Shown: positions 30,383 to 41,923 of the stretch, piece after piece
Position numbering within the stretch: position 1 is the first letter of the stretch
Layout of the letters: each line of letters starts with the position of its first letter
Assembly (NCBI RefSeq): GCF_009938205.1
Contig: NZ_AP019654.1
Location: 2,446,540 to 2,510,539 of the forward strand
Direction: 5' to 3'
DNA length: 64,000 nt
Source of the DNA: Vibrio panuliri
GTDB lineage: Bacteria; Pseudomonadota; Gammaproteobacteria; Enterobacterales; Vibrionaceae
Translations under genes and position numbers: made by a program
The notes under the pieces: generated by a model
The model's input: only the letters and a program-made list of their open reading frames with translations
Told to the model about the DNA's origin: nothing
The model's database searches: none

Positions 30383-31282
30383 ATGAACGAAGACAATTCG
30401 CCCTCATCTGTAGAAGGTAAGAAAGAAAAATCTGAAGGTCCGAGTAGAAAGTCCTTCTTTGAACGCCTAGGTCAACTATTTCAAGGTGAACCAAAAGACC
30501 GCCAAGAGCTTGTGGATGTTATCCGTGACTCTGAAGTTAATGACCTGATTGACCACGACACTCGCGACATGCTTGAGGGTGTTATGGAAATCGCCGAGAT
30601 GCGAGTACGAGACATTATGATCCCGCGCTCGCAAATGGTAACGGTTGAACGTACCGATGACCTTGATGCCCTAGTGGCTTTAATCACGGATGCTCAGCAC
30701 TCTCGCTACCCTGTGATTAGCGAGGACAAAGACCATGTGGAAGGCATTCTACTAGCGAAGGACCTACTTAAGTACCTTGGTTCCAACAGCGCAGAGTTCG
30801 ATATCGAGCAAGTGATTCGCCCTGCGGTCGTGGTACCTGAAAGCAAACGTGTTGACCGTCTATTAAAAGAATTCCGTGAAGAGCGCTACCATATGGCAAT
30901 CGTCGTGGATGAGTTTGGTGGCGTGTCAGGCCTAGTAACGATTGAAGATATCTTGGAAGAAATTGTCGGCGACATCGAAGATGAGTTCGACGATGAAGAA
31001 GAACTGGATATTCGCAAGCTAAGCAAACACACTTTTGCTGTCAAAGCCCTAACCACTATTGAAGAGTTCAACGAAACCTTTGGAACTTCGTTCAGTGATG
31101 AAGAAGTGGATACGGTGGGTGGTTTAGTGATGACAACATTTGGTCATCTACCTTCACGTGGCGAAATTGTAGAGATTGATGGCTACAGTTTCAAAGTAAC
31201 TGCCGCAGACAACCGCCGCGTTGTTCAACTGCAAGTTACCGTGCCCGATGAAGAGCAATTCACTCAACCAGTTGAAGAATAA
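30383..31282 (+). CDS. corC: CNNM/CorC-family protein with CBS pair (YbeX)
   Basis: Cytosolic CBS-pair protein tied to Mg2+/Co2+ efflux and, in E. coli (YbeX), ribosome metabolism. 299 residues. CBS domains at about 72-190 with [11 protein letters not shown] (about 75-85); [20 protein letters not shown] (about 180-199); C-terminal CorC_HlyC domain (about 210-285). Lies in the ybeZYX-lnt order of E. coli. Confidence 0.94.
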   Translation: MNEDNSPSSVEGKKEKSEGPSRKSFFERLGQLFQGEPKDRQELVDVIRDSEVNDLIDHDTRDMLEGVMEIAEMRVRDIMIPRSQMVTVERTDDLDALVALITDAQHSRYPVISEDKDHVEGILLAKDLLKYLGSNSAEFDIEQVIRPAVVVPESKRVDRLLKEFREERYHMAIVVDEFGGVSGLVTIEDILEEIVGDIEDEFDDEEELDIRKLSKHTFAVKALTTIEEFNETFGTSFSDEEVDTVGGLVMTTFGHLPSRGEIVEIDGYSFKVTAADNRRVVQLQVTVPDEEQFTQPVEE

Positions 31283-31312
31283 TCCACCATTCTTCTCAAT
31301 AAGAATAATACG

Positions 31313-32833
31313 ATGATTAGTAATCTATTTCATCGCCTCAAGCGGCCCCTAGGGGCCGCTTTTGTTGGCGCTTTAACAACATTCGCATTCGCACCTTATC
31401 AAGTATGGCCACTCGCTTTTGTCAGCGTGGCAGCGCTACTCTATTTGATTAGTGGACAATCAGCCAAAAAAGCGGCATGGATTGGTTACGCGTGGGGATT
31501 TGGTCAATTTGCAACTGGCATCAGTTGGGTTCACGTCAGCATCGACAACTTTGGTGGCATGCCCAAGTTTGCTAGTCTGTTGCTCATGACGATGCTGGTC
31601 GGTTATCTCGCCATCTATCCTGCCCTATTTGCCGGGCTGCTTAATCGCTTTGCTCCGAACAATAACCGAACGCGCTTCTTTGTGCTGGCTCCAGCATTGT
31701 GGCTGGTCAGTGACTGGCTACGCGGCTGGGTGATGACCGGGTTTCCTTGGTTATGGCTTGGATACAGTCAAATTGATTCACCACTGGCAAGTTTTGCCCC
31801 TATTGGTGGTGTCGAACTGATCACCCTATTAATTGTCATCAGCTCAGGAGCAATCAGCTATGCCCTGCTCAATCGACATTGGCTCACACTTATCGTTCCA
31901 GCAGTGATTCTTGCGACTGGCTTTGGACTGCGCAATATCAACTGGGTAACACTGAATCCAGACAGCACAACTAAAGTCGCTTTAGTACAAGGCAACATCG
32001 AGCAAGCACTCAAATGGGTACCGAGTCAACGTTGGCCAACCATCATGAAATATATCGACCTTACCCGCCAAAACTGGGATGCCGATATTATCATTTGGCC
32101 AGAAGCTGCGATTCCAGCATTTGAGTTTGAAATCAGCTCATTTCTCGCCAACCTAGATAGCAATGCAAAAGCCCATAACAGCGCCGTTATTACTGGGGTA
32201 GTCAACCAAGATGAGCAGCGTCGCTTTTACAACAGCATTCTCTCGTTAGGTGACACCGCATATGGTGATTACAGCTACGATCTCGAAAAACGTTATCATA
32301 AACACCATTTGCTACCGTTTGGCGAGTTTGTGCCATTTGAAGAGATACTTCGTCCAATCGCCCCGTTCTTTAACTTACCGATGTCTTCGTTTAGTCGTGG
32401 TGAGTTTATCCAGCCTAATATTGATGCTAACGGCAAGCAATTGGCGCCAGCTCTGTGCTACGAAATTATCTTTGGCGAGCAAGTGCGAGAAAACATCACC
32501 GATGACACAGACTTTATCCTCACGCTCTCTAATGACGCATGGTTTGGTCGCTCAATCGGCCCATTACAACATATGGAAATTGCCCGTATGCGTGCTTTGG
32601 AGTTTGCCAAACCAGTGATTCGCTCAACCAACAACGGCGTAACAGCAGTCACAGACTTTAAAGGTAATATCACCGCTCAATTGCCGCAGTTTGAAACGGG
32701 CGTCTTGCGCACCCAAGTTACCTCAACCACCGGACAAACACCGTATCACGGATACGGCAGTTGGCCGCTATACCTCTGGGTGGCATTTTGTCTTGCCATT
32801 ACGTGGCGAACCAGACAGCAAACAAAACGCTAA
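31313..32833 (+). CDS. lnt: Apolipoprotein N-acyltransferase
   Basis: Adds the third acyl chain to lipoproteins in the inner membrane, needed for Lol export of the lipoproteins seen in this window (LptE, RlpA and others). 506 residues. Six N-terminal membrane segments (about 12-210), then a periplasmic nitrilase domain with the catalytic Glu in [10 protein letters not shown] (about 263-272), Lys in [11 protein letters not shown] (about 327-337) and Cys in LCYEIIFGE (about 382-390). Confidence 0.97.
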   Translation: MISNLFHRLKRPLGAAFVGALTTFAFAPYQVWPLAFVSVAALLYLISGQSAKKAAWIGYAWGFGQFATGISWVHVSIDNFGGMPKFASLLLMTMLVGYLAIYPALFAGLLNRFAPNNNRTRFFVLAPALWLVSDWLRGWVMTGFPWLWLGYSQIDSPLASFAPIGGVELITLLIVISSGAISYALLNRHWLTLIVPAVILATGFGLRNINWVTLNPDSTTKVALVQGNIEQALKWVPSQRWPTIMKYIDLTRQNWDADIIIWPEAAIPAFEFEISSFLANLDSNAKAHNSAVITGVVNQDEQRRFYNSILSLGDTAYGDYSYDLEKRYHKHHLLPFGEFVPFEEILRPIAPFFNLPMSSFSRGEFIQPNIDANGKQLAPALCYEIIFGEQVRENITDDTDFILTLSNDAWFGRSIGPLQHMEIARMRALEFAKPVIRSTNNGVTAVTDFKGNITAQLPQFETGVLRTQVTSTTGQTPYHGYGSWPLYLWVAFCLAITWRTRQQTKR

Positions 32834-32840
32834 AACGAAT

Positions 32841-32867
32841 CAAGGGCTCTCAGAGCCCTTGATTATT
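32841..32867. terminator. Convergent terminator, lnt / zinc-ribbon gene
   Basis: CAAGGGCTC-TCA-GAGCCCTTG followed by ATTATTT. Confidence 0.7.
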
Positions 32868-32878
32868 TCAACACCACA

Positions 32879-33349
32879 TTAAGGCTTTAATGCTCGTCGA
32901 GAGAAAGAGGTATGCCCGCATTGGGTGCATGCGATAATAACGGTGGGATGGTTGTATTGGGTTTGATGACCACACTCTTCACACACCAAAGTACCTAAGC
33001 CAATCACTTCTCCAGCTTCATATAAGCCTTGATGTTCTAGATCGGCGAATAACTCGACCCATTCAACCTTGGTTCTGTCGGTAATTTCCAACAGCCCTTG
33101 CCAAATAGAGTCTGCCACCATCAAATAAAACGGACCTTTCTTCGAGTCTTCATAGCTATCTGCAAACTCTTTTAAATCCGATTTCATGTAAGCAGAGATA
33201 AGCGCTAGCTCATCTTTGGTCATATCATTTGCTGCATCCACGTATTTTCCTGAGGTTTCTAGCACATGGTTAACCTCGTCCGGACTATGTTTGAGCGCTT
33301 CAACCACGTCCTCAAACATATCTTCATAACCTGTTTTACGTTTAGCCAT
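32879..33349 (-). CDS. YbeL-type zinc-ribbon protein
   Basis: 156 residues from ATG 33347-33349, preceded by AAAAGGGGGTGAC; an ATG 26 codons further upstream has a weaker context. The N-terminal helical part (1-95, DUF1451-like) leads to a C-terminal zinc ribbon: CEECGHQ and CTQCGHTSF (about 120-148), two CXXC knuckles. Function unknown. In E. coli ybeL lies near leuS, which matches the position here, divergent from leuS. Confidence 0.85.
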   Translation of the reverse strand: MAKRKTGYEDMFEDVVEALKHSPDEVNHVLETSGKYVDAANDMTKDELALISAYMKSDLKEFADSYEDSKKGPFYLMVADSIWQGLLEITDRTKVEWVELFADLEHQGLYEAGEVIGLGTLVCEECGHQTQYNHPTVIIACTQCGHTSFSRRALKP

Positions 33350-33595
33350 AGTCACCCCCTTTTGTGGTTCCCAACAACCTGAACCTATAAATTCAGTGTT
33401 ATCAGCTTTGGATAACACCCTCTTCATGAGCGATCAATGCCTCAGGAAGAGAGATAAAGCCGCCAACAGTGCCGCAATCTCTATGATGAAGAGTGTTGGC
33501 TATTGTTGAACCTTGCTCCTTTATGTATTCTATGACGATCTATTATTGTCTGTTCTAACTGAACTCACACTTTCCAAGATAACCGGATATCATCG

Positions 33596-36169
33596 ATGCA
33601 AGAGCAATATAACCCACAAGATATTGAACAGAAGGTTCAACAGAACTGGGACAACAACAAGACCTTTGTTGTAAGTGAAGACCCAAATAAAGAAAAATTC
33701 TACTGTCTATCAATGTTCCCATACCCAAGTGGTCGACTGCACATGGGTCACGTGCGTAACTACACTATCGGTGATGTGGTATCTCGTTTCCAACGTCTAC
33801 AAGGCAAAAACGTCATGCAACCTATCGGTTGGGACGCGTTTGGTCTACCTGCAGAAAACGCAGCAGTAAAAAACAACACTGCACCAGCGCCTTGGACATA
33901 CGAAAACATCGAATACATGAAAAACCAGCTTAAGCTGCTAGGTTTTGGCTACGACTGGAATCGTGAGTTCGCAACGTGTACTCCAGAGTACTACCGTTGG
34001 GAGCAAGAATTCTTCACTAAGCTTTACCAAAAAGGGTTAGTTTACAAGAAGACTTCTTCTGTTAACTGGTGTCCAAATGACCAAACTGTTTTAGCTAATG
34101 AGCAAGTGGAAGACGGTTGTTGCTGGCGTTGTGATACTCCGGTAGAGCAAAAAGAAATTCCACAGTGGTTTATTAAAATCACTGAATACGCACAAGAGCT
34201 ACTAGACGATCTAGACAAGCTTGAAGGTTGGCCTGAAATGGTTAAGACCATGCAGCGCAACTGGATCGGTCGCTCTGAAGGTGTTGAACTCAAGTTTGAA
34301 GTTCAAGGTCAACAAGACCTTGAAGTCTACACGACACGCCCTGACACGCTAATGGGTGTCACTTACGTTGGTATTGCAGCGGGTCACCCTCTTGCAACAC
34401 TTGCGGCGAAGAACAACCCTGAACTTGCAGCGTTCATCGAAGAGTGTAAAAACACCAAAGTAGCAGAAGCAGAACTTGCGACAATGGAGAAAAAAGGTAT
34501 GGCAACAGGCCTTACTGCCATTCATCCATTAAACGGTCGTGAAGTACCTGTCTATGTAGCTAACTTCGTGCTAATGGATTACGGCACAGGCGCAGTAATG
34601 GCCGTTCCTGCACACGACCAACGTGACTACGAGTTCGCAACTAAGTACGGTCTAGACATCGTGCCAGTGATCAAGCCAGTTGACGGCAGCGAGCTAGACA
34701 TCTCTGAAGTAGCATACACAGAGAAAGGTGTATTGTTCGATTCAGGTGAGTTCGACGGTCTAGAATTCCAAGCAGCATTCGATGCTATCGCAGCGAAGCT
34801 AGAAGCAGAAGGCAAAGGCACTAAGACTGTTAACTTCCGTCTACGTGACTGGGGTGTATCTCGTCAACGTTACTGGGGCGCACCAATCCCAATGGTAACC
34901 ACTGAAGACGGTCAAGTTCACCCTGTACCTGCGGATCAACTACCAGTGATTCTTCCTGAAGACGTAGTGATGGATGGCGTAACAAGCCCAATCAAAGCAG
35001 ATAAAGAGTGGGCGAAGACCACGTTCAACGGCGAACCTGCGCTGCGTGAAACTGACACCTTCGATACCTTCATGGAATCTTCTTGGTACTACGCGCGCTA
35101 CTGTTCACCACAAGCAGACGATATCCTAGATCCAGAAAAAGCGAACTACTGGCTACCAGTAGACCAGTACATCGGTGGTATCGAGCACGCTTGTATGCAC
35201 CTACTGTACTCGCGCTTCTTCCACAAGCTACTTCGTGATGCAGGCTACGTAACGTCTGACGAGCCATTCAAGCAACTACTGTGTCAAGGCATGGTACTGG
35301 CTGATGCGTTCTACTTTGAGAACGAGAAAGGCGGAAAAGAGTGGGTTGCACCAACTGACGTTAAAGTTGAACGTGACGGTAAAGGCCGCATCACTTCTGC
35401 GACTGACAACGAAGGTCGCAACGTTGAGCACTCAGGCATGATCAAGATGTCTAAGTCTAAGAACAACGGTATCGACCCACAAGAGATGGTAGACAAGTAC
35501 GGTGCTGACACTGTGCGTCTATTCATGATGTTCGCCTCTCCAGCAGACATGACACTTGAGTGGCAAGAGTCTGGCGTAGAAGGTGCTAACCGCTTCCTGA
35601 AACGTGTATGGAAACTAGTGAAAGAGCACACAGCGAAAGGCGCAGCAGAATCAGTCGATGCATCTGCACTTTCGGGTGAGCAAAAAGCACTTCGTCGTGA
35701 CGTTCACAAAACTATCGCGAAAGTGACAGACGATATCGCTCGTCGTCAAACATTCAACACAGCAATCGCTGCCATCATGGAATTGATGAACAAGCTAGCG
35801 AAAGCACCTCAAGAATCGGCACAAGATCGTGCAATCCTTGATGAAGCGCTAAAAGCCGTTGTTGCCATGCTTTACCCAATCACTCCACACATCTCATACG
35901 AGCTATGGGCTGCGCTAGGTGAAGCAGACATCGACAATGCGGTATGGCCGACATTCGACGAGAAAGCGCTGGTTGAAGACGAAAAGACAATCGTAGTTCA
36001 AGTTAACGGCAAACTACGTGCGAAACTGACGGTAGCGGCTGACGCAACTAAAGAGCAAGTGGAAGAACTTGGTCTAAACGATGAAAACGTGACTAAATTC
36101 ACCGATGGTCTAACGATCCGTAAAGTCATTTACGTTCCGGGTAAACTACTCAACATCGTTGCTAACTAA
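33596..36169 (+). CDS. leuS: Leucyl-tRNA synthetase
   Basis: Charges tRNA-Leu. 857 residues, standard length. Class I HIGH motif in [13 protein letters not shown] (about 43-55); editing (CP1) domain about 225-415 with the Thr-rich [17 protein letters not shown] in [11 protein letters not shown] (about 615-625). Highly biased codon use. Head of a long cluster leuS-lptE-holA-rsfS-rlmH-mrdAB-rlpA-dacA. A terminator-like hairpin (36254) separates it from lptE. Confidence 0.99.
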   Translation: MQEQYNPQDIEQKVQQNWDNNKTFVVSEDPNKEKFYCLSMFPYPSGRLHMGHVRNYTIGDVVSRFQRLQGKNVMQPIGWDAFGLPAENAAVKNNTAPAPWTYENIEYMKNQLKLLGFGYDWNREFATCTPEYYRWEQEFFTKLYQKGLVYKKTSSVNWCPNDQTVLANEQVEDGCCWRCDTPVEQKEIPQWFIKITEYAQELLDDLDKLEGWPEMVKTMQRNWIGRSEGVELKFEVQGQQDLEVYTTRPDTLMGVTYVGIAAGHPLATLAAKNNPELAAFIEECKNTKVAEAELATMEKKGMATGLTAIHPLNGREVPVYVANFVLMDYGTGAVMAVPAHDQRDYEFATKYGLDIVPVIKPVDGSELDISEVAYTEKGVLFDSGEFDGLEFQAAFDAIAAKLEAEGKGTKTVNFRLRDWGVSRQRYWGAPIPMVTTEDGQVHPVPADQLPVILPEDVVMDGVTSPIKADKEWAKTTFNGEPALRETDTFDTFMESSWYYARYCSPQADDILDPEKANYWLPVDQYIGGIEHACMHLLYSRFFHKLLRDAGYVTSDEPFKQLLCQGMVLADAFYFENEKGGKEWVAPTDVKVERDGKGRITSATDNEGRNVEHSGMIKMSKSKNNGIDPQEMVDKYGADTVRLFMMFASPADMTLEWQESGVEGANRFLKRVWKLVKEHTAKGAAESVDASALSGEQKALRRDVHKTIAKVTDDIARRQTFNTAIAAIMELMNKLAKAPQESAQDRAILDEALKAVVAMLYPITPHISYELWAALGEADIDNAVWPTFDEKALVEDEKTIVVQVNGKLRAKLTVAADATKEQVEELGLNDENVTKFTDGLTIRKVIYVPGKLLNIVAN

Positions 36170-36253
36170 CTCTTGATTAATAAGATTTAGTGAGCAAGCG
36201 CTAAACATATGAGGTTGTTTCAGCAGCCTCATTGCAAGCGCGATAAAATAACT

Positions 36254-36283
36254 AACAGGGTAGTCCGTCTACCCTGTTTATTT
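36254..36283 (+). terminator. Terminator or attenuator between leuS and lptE
   Basis: AACAGGGTAG-TCCGT-CTACCCTGTT followed by TATTTAT. A perfect 10-bp stem with a moderately T-rich tail. Confidence 0.7.
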
Positions 36284-36360
36284 ATCTCAAGCCATTTTCT
36301 GCGCCGATGAGCAAGTGAGTGACTTCAGATAAATAACCAATAACAGAGAGCCGTACGTCA

Positions 36361-37008
36361 ATGCGTCTATTTTCCCTATCCTCTATTAAGTTGACTAGTG
36401 TTGTACTAGCAGCCACTCTTTTGACTGCTTGTGGTTTCCATTTAAGAGGCGACTATTCAATTCCTGAAGAGCTCGACACCATGTCACTCACTAGTTACGA
36501 CCAATACAGTAACTTTACTCGTATGATGCGCGGACAGTTACGTATGAACGATGTAAAAGTGGTGCCACCTGCGGCGAATGTCCCTAACTTACACCTGCTC
36601 GGCGAGAGCGTGAGTGAGCGTACGCTATCTCTTTACCAAAACACTCGCGCTGCGGAAAAAGAGCTAACACTCAATGCCTCTTACCGCGTGACCATTCCTG
36701 AATTAGGTTCTCGTCAGTTTTCGACCAGCGTAACGCGCAGCTACCTCGACAACCCGCTAACCGCATTAGCAAAATCGGTTGAGCGTGACATGATTGAAGA
36801 CGAAATGCGTAAACTGGCTGCGACTCAGATTGTACGCCAAATGGCACGACTAAAAGCAGACATCGAAAATGGCACCATGTTAACGGGTGAAGAACTTGAT
36901 GAGCAAAAAGTACAACAACGTGCAAACGCCCAGCAAGACTACCAAATCCAGACTATCGAAAATGACACCAACTCTCTTGATATAGAGCAGCCACTGCTTG
37001 AACAATAA
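36361..37008 (+). CDS. lptE: LPS-assembly lipoprotein LptE
   Basis: Outer-membrane lipoprotein that plugs and assembles the LptD LPS translocon. 215 residues. Signal ends in the lipobox LLTACGFHLRG with the acylated Cys at residue 25. The core (about 25-175) matches LptE; a polar, Gln/Asn-rich tail of ~40 residues (about 175-215) goes beyond the E. coli protein (193). holA follows 9 bases downstream. Confidence 0.94.
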   Translation: MRLFSLSSIKLTSVVLAATLLTACGFHLRGDYSIPEELDTMSLTSYDQYSNFTRMMRGQLRMNDVKVVPPAANVPNLHLLGESVSERTLSLYQNTRAAEKELTLNASYRVTIPELGSRQFSTSVTRSYLDNPLTALAKSVERDMIEDEMRKLAATQIVRQMARLKADIENGTMLTGEELDEQKVQQRANAQQDYQIQTIENDTNSLDIEQPLLEQ

Positions 37009-37017
37009 GAGATCGTA

Positions 37018-38031
37018 ATGCGTATTTTTGCTGACCGCCTAGCGGATCAACTGAGCAAACAGCTCCACTCATGTTACTTGCTGTTTGGCAACGAACCTCT
37101 GCTTCTTCAAGAATCACGTCAAGCCATTCAGCATGCAGCCAAGCAACAAGGTTTTGAAGAACGGCATCGATTTGCTATTGATGCCAGTTTCGATTGGCAT
37201 CAAGTTTATGACTGCTGCCAAGCACTCAGCCTATTCTCGTCACGTCAACTGATTGAACTTGAATTACCTGAGTCCGGCGTCAATGCTGCGATTGCCAAAG
37301 AGCTTGTTAGCATTGCTGAGATGTTGCATCCCGATATATTACTGGTCCTTGTTGGAACAAAATTAACCAAAGCACAAGAGAGCGCCAAGTGGTTTAAAAC
37401 ACTCCATGCTCATGGGTGCTGGGTAAACTGTCTCGCCCCGGATTTGCAACGTCTACCTCAATTTGTTCAAACTCGTTGCCGAGCACTTGGTTTAAAGCCT
37501 GATGCCGAAGCAGTACAGATGTTGGCACAGTGGCACGAAGGGAACCTGTTTGCTCTAGCTCAAAGCCTAGAGAAGTTGGTGCTGCTCTACCCTGATGGCG
37601 AACTCAACATGGTACGCTTAGAGCAGTCATTGAGCCGCCATAACCACTTTACCGCCTTTCACTGGGTTGATGCCCTATTGGCAGGTAAAGGAAATCGAGC
37701 ACAACGAATTTTACGCCAACTGGAAGCTGAAGGTGTTGAGGTCGTGATCTTGGTGCGCACCATCCAAAAAGAGCTGACCCAGCTATTACAGATGCAGCAA
37801 CAAGCACAACGCAGCTCAATTGCCCAAGTATTTGACAGTTATCGTATTTGGCAAAACAAACGCCCGCTCTACTCTGCGGCGATGCAACGCTTAAGCATCC
37901 ATCGTTTACAAAGTTTGATGCAACTTTTAGCCCAAACTGAAATCTTAACTAAAACCCAGTATGACCAACCAAGCTGGCCATTATTGCATCAACTGAGTGT
38001 TGAGCTCTGCTTACCACAAGTGAAGCTGTAA
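37018..38031 (+). CDS. holA: DNA polymerase III delta subunit
   Basis: Clamp-loader subunit that opens the beta clamp. 337 residues. The N-terminal YLLFGNEPLLLQESRQAI (about 21-38) is the typical delta opening, followed by the AAA+-like fold and C-terminal collar helices. In E. coli nadD comes next; here the 77-base gap to rsfS has no room for it. Confidence 0.95.
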   Translation: MRIFADRLADQLSKQLHSCYLLFGNEPLLLQESRQAIQHAAKQQGFEERHRFAIDASFDWHQVYDCCQALSLFSSRQLIELELPESGVNAAIAKELVSIAEMLHPDILLVLVGTKLTKAQESAKWFKTLHAHGCWVNCLAPDLQRLPQFVQTRCRALGLKPDAEAVQMLAQWHEGNLFALAQSLEKLVLLYPDGELNMVRLEQSLSRHNHFTAFHWVDALLAGKGNRAQRILRQLEAEGVEVVILVRTIQKELTQLLQMQQQAQRSSIAQVFDSYRIWQNKRPLYSAAMQRLSIHRLQSLMQLLAQTEILTKTQYDQPSWPLLHQLSVELCLPQVKL

Positions 38032-38108
38032 AAAGCGTGTTATAATCTGCCACCCCAAAATACTCCAACAACCGCGGTTTACCGCCTAGCGTCATTGAGG
38101 ATATCAAT

Positions 38109-38426
38109 TTGCAACACCAACAACTTAACGCATTTCTAGTAGACAAAGCAGACGACATGAAAGCACAAGACATTCAAACTATTGATGTGCAAGGTAAATC
38201 AAGCATTACCGATTTTATGATCGTATGTACCGGTACGTCGAAGCGTCATGTTGCCTCAATTGCTGATCACGTGGCTCGTGAAGCGAAACTGGCTGGTTTT
38301 GAGCCGCTGGCTATCGATGGTGAAGTCGAAGGTGAGTGGGTTGTGGTCGATATGGGTGATACCATTTTACACGTGATGCAAGAAGAGCAACGTGAAATGT
38401 ACCAGCTTGAAAAGCTATGGGGCTAA
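38109..38426 (+). CDS. rsfS: Ribosomal silencing factor RsfS
   Basis: Binds ribosomal protein L14 and blocks subunit joining in starvation. 105 residues, identical length to E. coli. Start is TTG 38109 with GAGGAT 7 bases upstream; it is the only start that gives the full N-terminal helix. Motifs [18 protein letters not shown] (about 32-49) and [10 protein letters not shown] (about 74-83). rlmH follows after 3 bases. Confidence 0.96.
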   Translation: MQHQQLNAFLVDKADDMKAQDIQTIDVQGKSSITDFMIVCTGTSKRHVASIADHVAREAKLAGFEPLAIDGEVEGEWVVVDMGDTILHVMQEEQREMYQLEKLWG

Positions 38427-38429
38427 GCG

Positions 38430-38900
38430 ATGAAATTGCAATTAATCGCCGTTGGCACAAAAATGCCCAAGTGGGTTGAAGAAGGCTTCCAAGAATATAA
38501 ACGCCGTTTTCCTCATGATATGCCTTTGGAATTGATCGAAATTCCCGCTGGCAAACGCGGTAAAAATGCCGATATTGCAAGAATTCTGCAAAAAGAAGGC
38601 GAAGCGATGCTCGCGGCCGTGCCTAAAGGCAATCGAATTGTTACTCTCGATATCCCTGGTAAAAAATGGGACACGCCACAGTTGGCTGAACAGCTAGAAA
38701 GCTGGAAGCTTGATGGCCGTGATGTGTCTATTTTGATCGGAGGCCCTGAGGGGTTAGCACCAGCATGTAAAGCTGCCGCCGATCAAAGTTGGTCGCTCTC
38801 TGCGCTGACCTTACCTCATCCACTAGTACGTATTGTGATGGCAGAAAGCCTCTATCGTGCTTGGAGCATTACTGCTAACCATCCATACCATCGAGAATAA
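38430..38900 (+). CDS. rlmH: 23S rRNA pseudouridine-1915 N3-methyltransferase
   Basis: SPOUT-class methyltransferase acting on the 70S ribosome. 156 residues. Knot motif [15 protein letters not shown] (about 101-115) and the conserved tail [17 protein letters not shown] (about 140-156). Very close to rsfS (3 bases) and mrdA (6 bases), so cotranscribed. Confidence 0.98.
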   Translation: MKLQLIAVGTKMPKWVEEGFQEYKRRFPHDMPLELIEIPAGKRGKNADIARILQKEGEAMLAAVPKGNRIVTLDIPGKKWDTPQLAEQLESWKLDGRDVSILIGGPEGLAPACKAAADQSWSLSALTLPHPLVRIVMAESLYRAWSITANHPYHRE

Positions 38901-38906
38901 GCGTCA

Positions 38907-40796
38907 ATGTTGAGGAAACGCACCAAAATCAGAGACTACCAAGAAGAATCTCGCCTATTTGCTAGCCGGGCGATTGTCGCTTTTCTTGGTATTGTCGTGA
39001 TGATGGGTCTTTTGGTGGTGAACTTGTACAACATTCAAGTCAACCAGTATCAAGACTATAAAACTCGCTCAAACGATAACCGAATTAAAGTCGTCCCTAT
39101 CGCGCCTAACCGCGGTCTTATTTACGATCGTAACGGTGTGCTCTTGGCTGAAAACCGCCCAGTATTCAGCTTGGAGATCACGCCTGAGAAAATCAAGGAT
39201 ATGGACGACACGATTACGCGTCTTCAAGCCATTCTTGACATCACACCTGAGCAAGTTGAGCGCTTCCAAAAAGAGCGTCGCCAAACGCGCCGCTTTAAGT
39301 CCGTTCCAATCCTAACCCAGTTAACAGAAGAACAAGTCGCCAAGTTCTCGGTCAATCAGCATAAGTTCCCAGGGGTTGCAGTCAATGCCAACCTGAAGCG
39401 TTACTACCCATATGGTGAAATACTGACGCATGTTATTGGTTATGTATCCCGTATCAATGACCGAGATATGCAACGTCTTGTCCGAGAAGAAAAAGACGCT
39501 AATTATCAAGCCACACGTGATATTGGTAAACTTGGCATCGAGCGTTACTACGAAGACTTACTCCATGGTACGGCAGGTTACCAAGAGGTCGAAGTCAACA
39601 GCCGCGGACGCATTATTCGTGTCTTAAAGTACATTCCACCCGTCCCTGGTAAAGACATTGTGCTTAACCTCGACATCAACTTGCAGACCTATGTACATGA
39701 TCTGCTCGCGGGACGTCGTGGCAGTGCCGTGGTGCTTGACCCTCATGACAATGGGGTACTCGCAATGGTATCTAGCCCAAGTTATGATCCGAATGCCTTT
39801 GTGCATGGCATTTCAGGTAAAGCTTACCGGGCTCTGCTTAATGATAAAAATCGCCCATTGGTCAACCGCGCAACACTGGGGATCTACCCACCAGCTTCAA
39901 CGATTAAACCGATGATGGCAGTGGCCGCTTTGCAAGAAGGGGTCATCACGCCAAATACGATTCGCAACGATCCTGGTTATTGGAAAATACCGAACTCAAA
40001 AACAAAGCCTTTCCGCGACTGGCTACGTTGGGGTCATGGTAAAGTAGACGTGATCAAGTCAATTGAAGAGTCAGTTGATACATTCTATTACCAAGTCGCT
40101 TATGACATGGGAATTGACCGAATTTCACAATGGATGATGATGTTTGGCTTTGGTGACTACACCGGCATCGACATTCATGAAGAGAGTAAAGCCAACATGC
40201 CAACGCGTGATTGGAAAATGGCGCGTCACCGCACTCCTTGGTATCAAGGGGATACGATCCCTGTGGGGATTGGACAAGGCTATTGGACAGCAACACCAAT
40301 GCAAATTGCTAAAGCCACCTCGGTCGTCGTCAACCGTGGTAAAGTCATTGCGCCTCACCTATTGCGCGCCACCATAGAGAATGGGGCCGAGTTTAATACC
40401 AACTCGATGGCTGAAATTGTCACCTACCCGCCAATCACTGGGGTTAAAGATCGTTATTGGGACATAGCCGAAGAAGGTATGCGCCTAGTAAACCATGGTC
40501 GTAAAGGTACGGCACGCCGAGCGTTCGCCAAAACTCCGTATATGAGCGCGGGTAAATCCGGTACCGCTCAGGTATTTGGCTTAGGCGAAAACGAAGAGTA
40601 CAACGCGGACGAAATAGCCGAACACTTGCGTGACCACGCATTGTTTACCGGCTTTGCTCCAATAGATGACCCACAATTAATCGTCACTGTGGTTCTAGAA
40701 AACGCTGGCGGAGGCTCGAGTAATGGTGCTCCTGTCGTGCGTAAAGTGTTTGACCACGTATTAGTCGAGAAAGATATAGCGAAAAACAAGGATTAG
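38907..40796 (+). CDS. mrdA: Penicillin-binding protein 2 (elongasome transpeptidase)
   Basis: Cross-links peptidoglycan during lateral wall growth, paired with RodA. 629 residues. N-terminal anchor (about 24-46, [20 protein letters not shown]); pedestal domain; SxxK in [12 protein letters not shown] (catalytic Ser about 331); SxN-type SVDTFYY (about 390); KSGTAQV (about 549-555). Two bases separate it from mrdB. Confidence 0.98.
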   Translation: MLRKRTKIRDYQEESRLFASRAIVAFLGIVVMMGLLVVNLYNIQVNQYQDYKTRSNDNRIKVVPIAPNRGLIYDRNGVLLAENRPVFSLEITPEKIKDMDDTITRLQAILDITPEQVERFQKERRQTRRFKSVPILTQLTEEQVAKFSVNQHKFPGVAVNANLKRYYPYGEILTHVIGYVSRINDRDMQRLVREEKDANYQATRDIGKLGIERYYEDLLHGTAGYQEVEVNSRGRIIRVLKYIPPVPGKDIVLNLDINLQTYVHDLLAGRRGSAVVLDPHDNGVLAMVSSPSYDPNAFVHGISGKAYRALLNDKNRPLVNRATLGIYPPASTIKPMMAVAALQEGVITPNTIRNDPGYWKIPNSKTKPFRDWLRWGHGKVDVIKSIEESVDTFYYQVAYDMGIDRISQWMMMFGFGDYTGIDIHEESKANMPTRDWKMARHRTPWYQGDTIPVGIGQGYWTATPMQIAKATSVVVNRGKVIAPHLLRATIENGAEFNTNSMAEIVTYPPITGVKDRYWDIAEEGMRLVNHGRKGTARRAFAKTPYMSAGKSGTAQVFGLGENEEYNADEIAEHLRDHALFTGFAPIDDPQLIVTVVLENAGGGSSNGAPVVRKVFDHVLVEKDIAKNKD

Positions 40797-40798
40797 TC

Positions 40799-41920
40799 AT
40801 GGACTTTGCCCATCCTACAGGCCAAAACCGTTCTCTATTTGAACGATTCCACATCGACCTGCCGCTGCTACTAGGTATTCTAGTCTTGATGGGATTTGGT
40901 TTAGTTGTGATGTACAGTGCAAGCGGCCAGAGCTTTGCAATGATGGATCGGCAAGCGATGCGGATGGGGTTGTCGCTAGGTGTGATGATCCTGCTAGCAC
41001 AAATACCACCGCGAACCTATGAAAGCCTTGCTCCACTGATGTTTTTTGCTGGCGTACTGCTGCTGTTTGGCGTGCTATTTTTTGGTGAAGCCTCCAAGGG
41101 TGCGCAGCGGTGGTTAAACTTGGGTATTGTGCGTTTTCAACCCTCCGAGCTCCTCAAACTTGCCGTGCCATTGATGGTGGCACGCTATATTGGTCGTCGA
41201 GCGTTACCACCCACTTTCCAAACGATTGTGATGTCGTTAGTCATGGTCATGGTGCCAACGATTTTGATTGCCAAGCAGCCCGACTTAGGTACATCAATTT
41301 TGATTGCCGCCTCGGGTGTGTTTGTTATTTTCCTCGCGGGGATTAGTTGGAAAATCATTTTTGCCGCACTCTGTGCATTGGGCGCTTTCCTCCCCGTGCT
41401 ATGGTTTTTCTTGATGCGCGAGTATCAGAAAGTGCGAGTAAGAACCCTGTTTAACCCAGAGTCAGATCCATTAGGTGCCGGTTACCATATTATTCAGAGT
41501 AAAATTGCGATAGGCTCCGGCGGTGTGGCCGGTAAAGGCTGGTTGCAAGGCACGCAATCTCAACTGGAATTTTTACCAGAGCGACATACCGACTTTATTT
41601 TTGCTGTTATCGCTGAAGAGTGGGGCCTGATTGGCATTTTAGCCTTACTCAGTATTTACCTGTTTATTATCGGTCGCGGCCTCGTTCTCGCCAGTAAAAC
41701 ACAAACGGCTTTTGGTCGGATGATGGCTGGCAGTATCGTATTAAGTTTTTTCGTTTACGTATTTGTAAACATAGGTATGGTTAGCGGAATTCTCCCTGTT
41801 GTCGGCGTACCGCTACCTTTAATTAGCTATGGCGGAACCTCAATGGTTACCCTTATGGCCGGTTTTGGCATTTTGATGTCTATTCACACTCATAAAAAAG
41901 CGTTCTCGAAGGCAAACTAA
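40799..41920 (+). CDS. mrdB: Peptidoglycan polymerase RodA
   Basis: SEDS glycosyltransferase of the elongasome, partner of PBP2. 373 residues, ten membrane segments. Conserved motifs: GAQRWLNLG (about 101-109), QPSELLKL (about 113-120), KQPDLGTS (about 159-166), and the C-terminal [12 protein letters not shown] (about 339-350). The catalytic Asp lies in the large extracellular loop near [13 protein letters not shown] (about 256-268). Confidence 0.97.
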   Translation: MDFAHPTGQNRSLFERFHIDLPLLLGILVLMGFGLVVMYSASGQSFAMMDRQAMRMGLSLGVMILLAQIPPRTYESLAPLMFFAGVLLLFGVLFFGEASKGAQRWLNLGIVRFQPSELLKLAVPLMVARYIGRRALPPTFQTIVMSLVMVMVPTILIAKQPDLGTSILIAASGVFVIFLAGISWKIIFAALCALGAFLPVLWFFLMREYQKVRVRTLFNPESDPLGAGYHIIQSKIAIGSGGVAGKGWLQGTQSQLEFLPERHTDFIFAVIAEEWGLIGILALLSIYLFIIGRGLVLASKTQTAFGRMMAGSIVLSFFVYVFVNIGMVSGILPVVGVPLPLISYGGTSMVTLMAGFGILMSIHTHKKAFSKAN

Positions 41921-41923
41921 TTA

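Noticed and set aside
33350..33427. 26-codon extension of the zinc-ribbon protein
   Set aside because: The ATG at 33349 has an excellent AGGGGG RBS and fits the family N-terminus.
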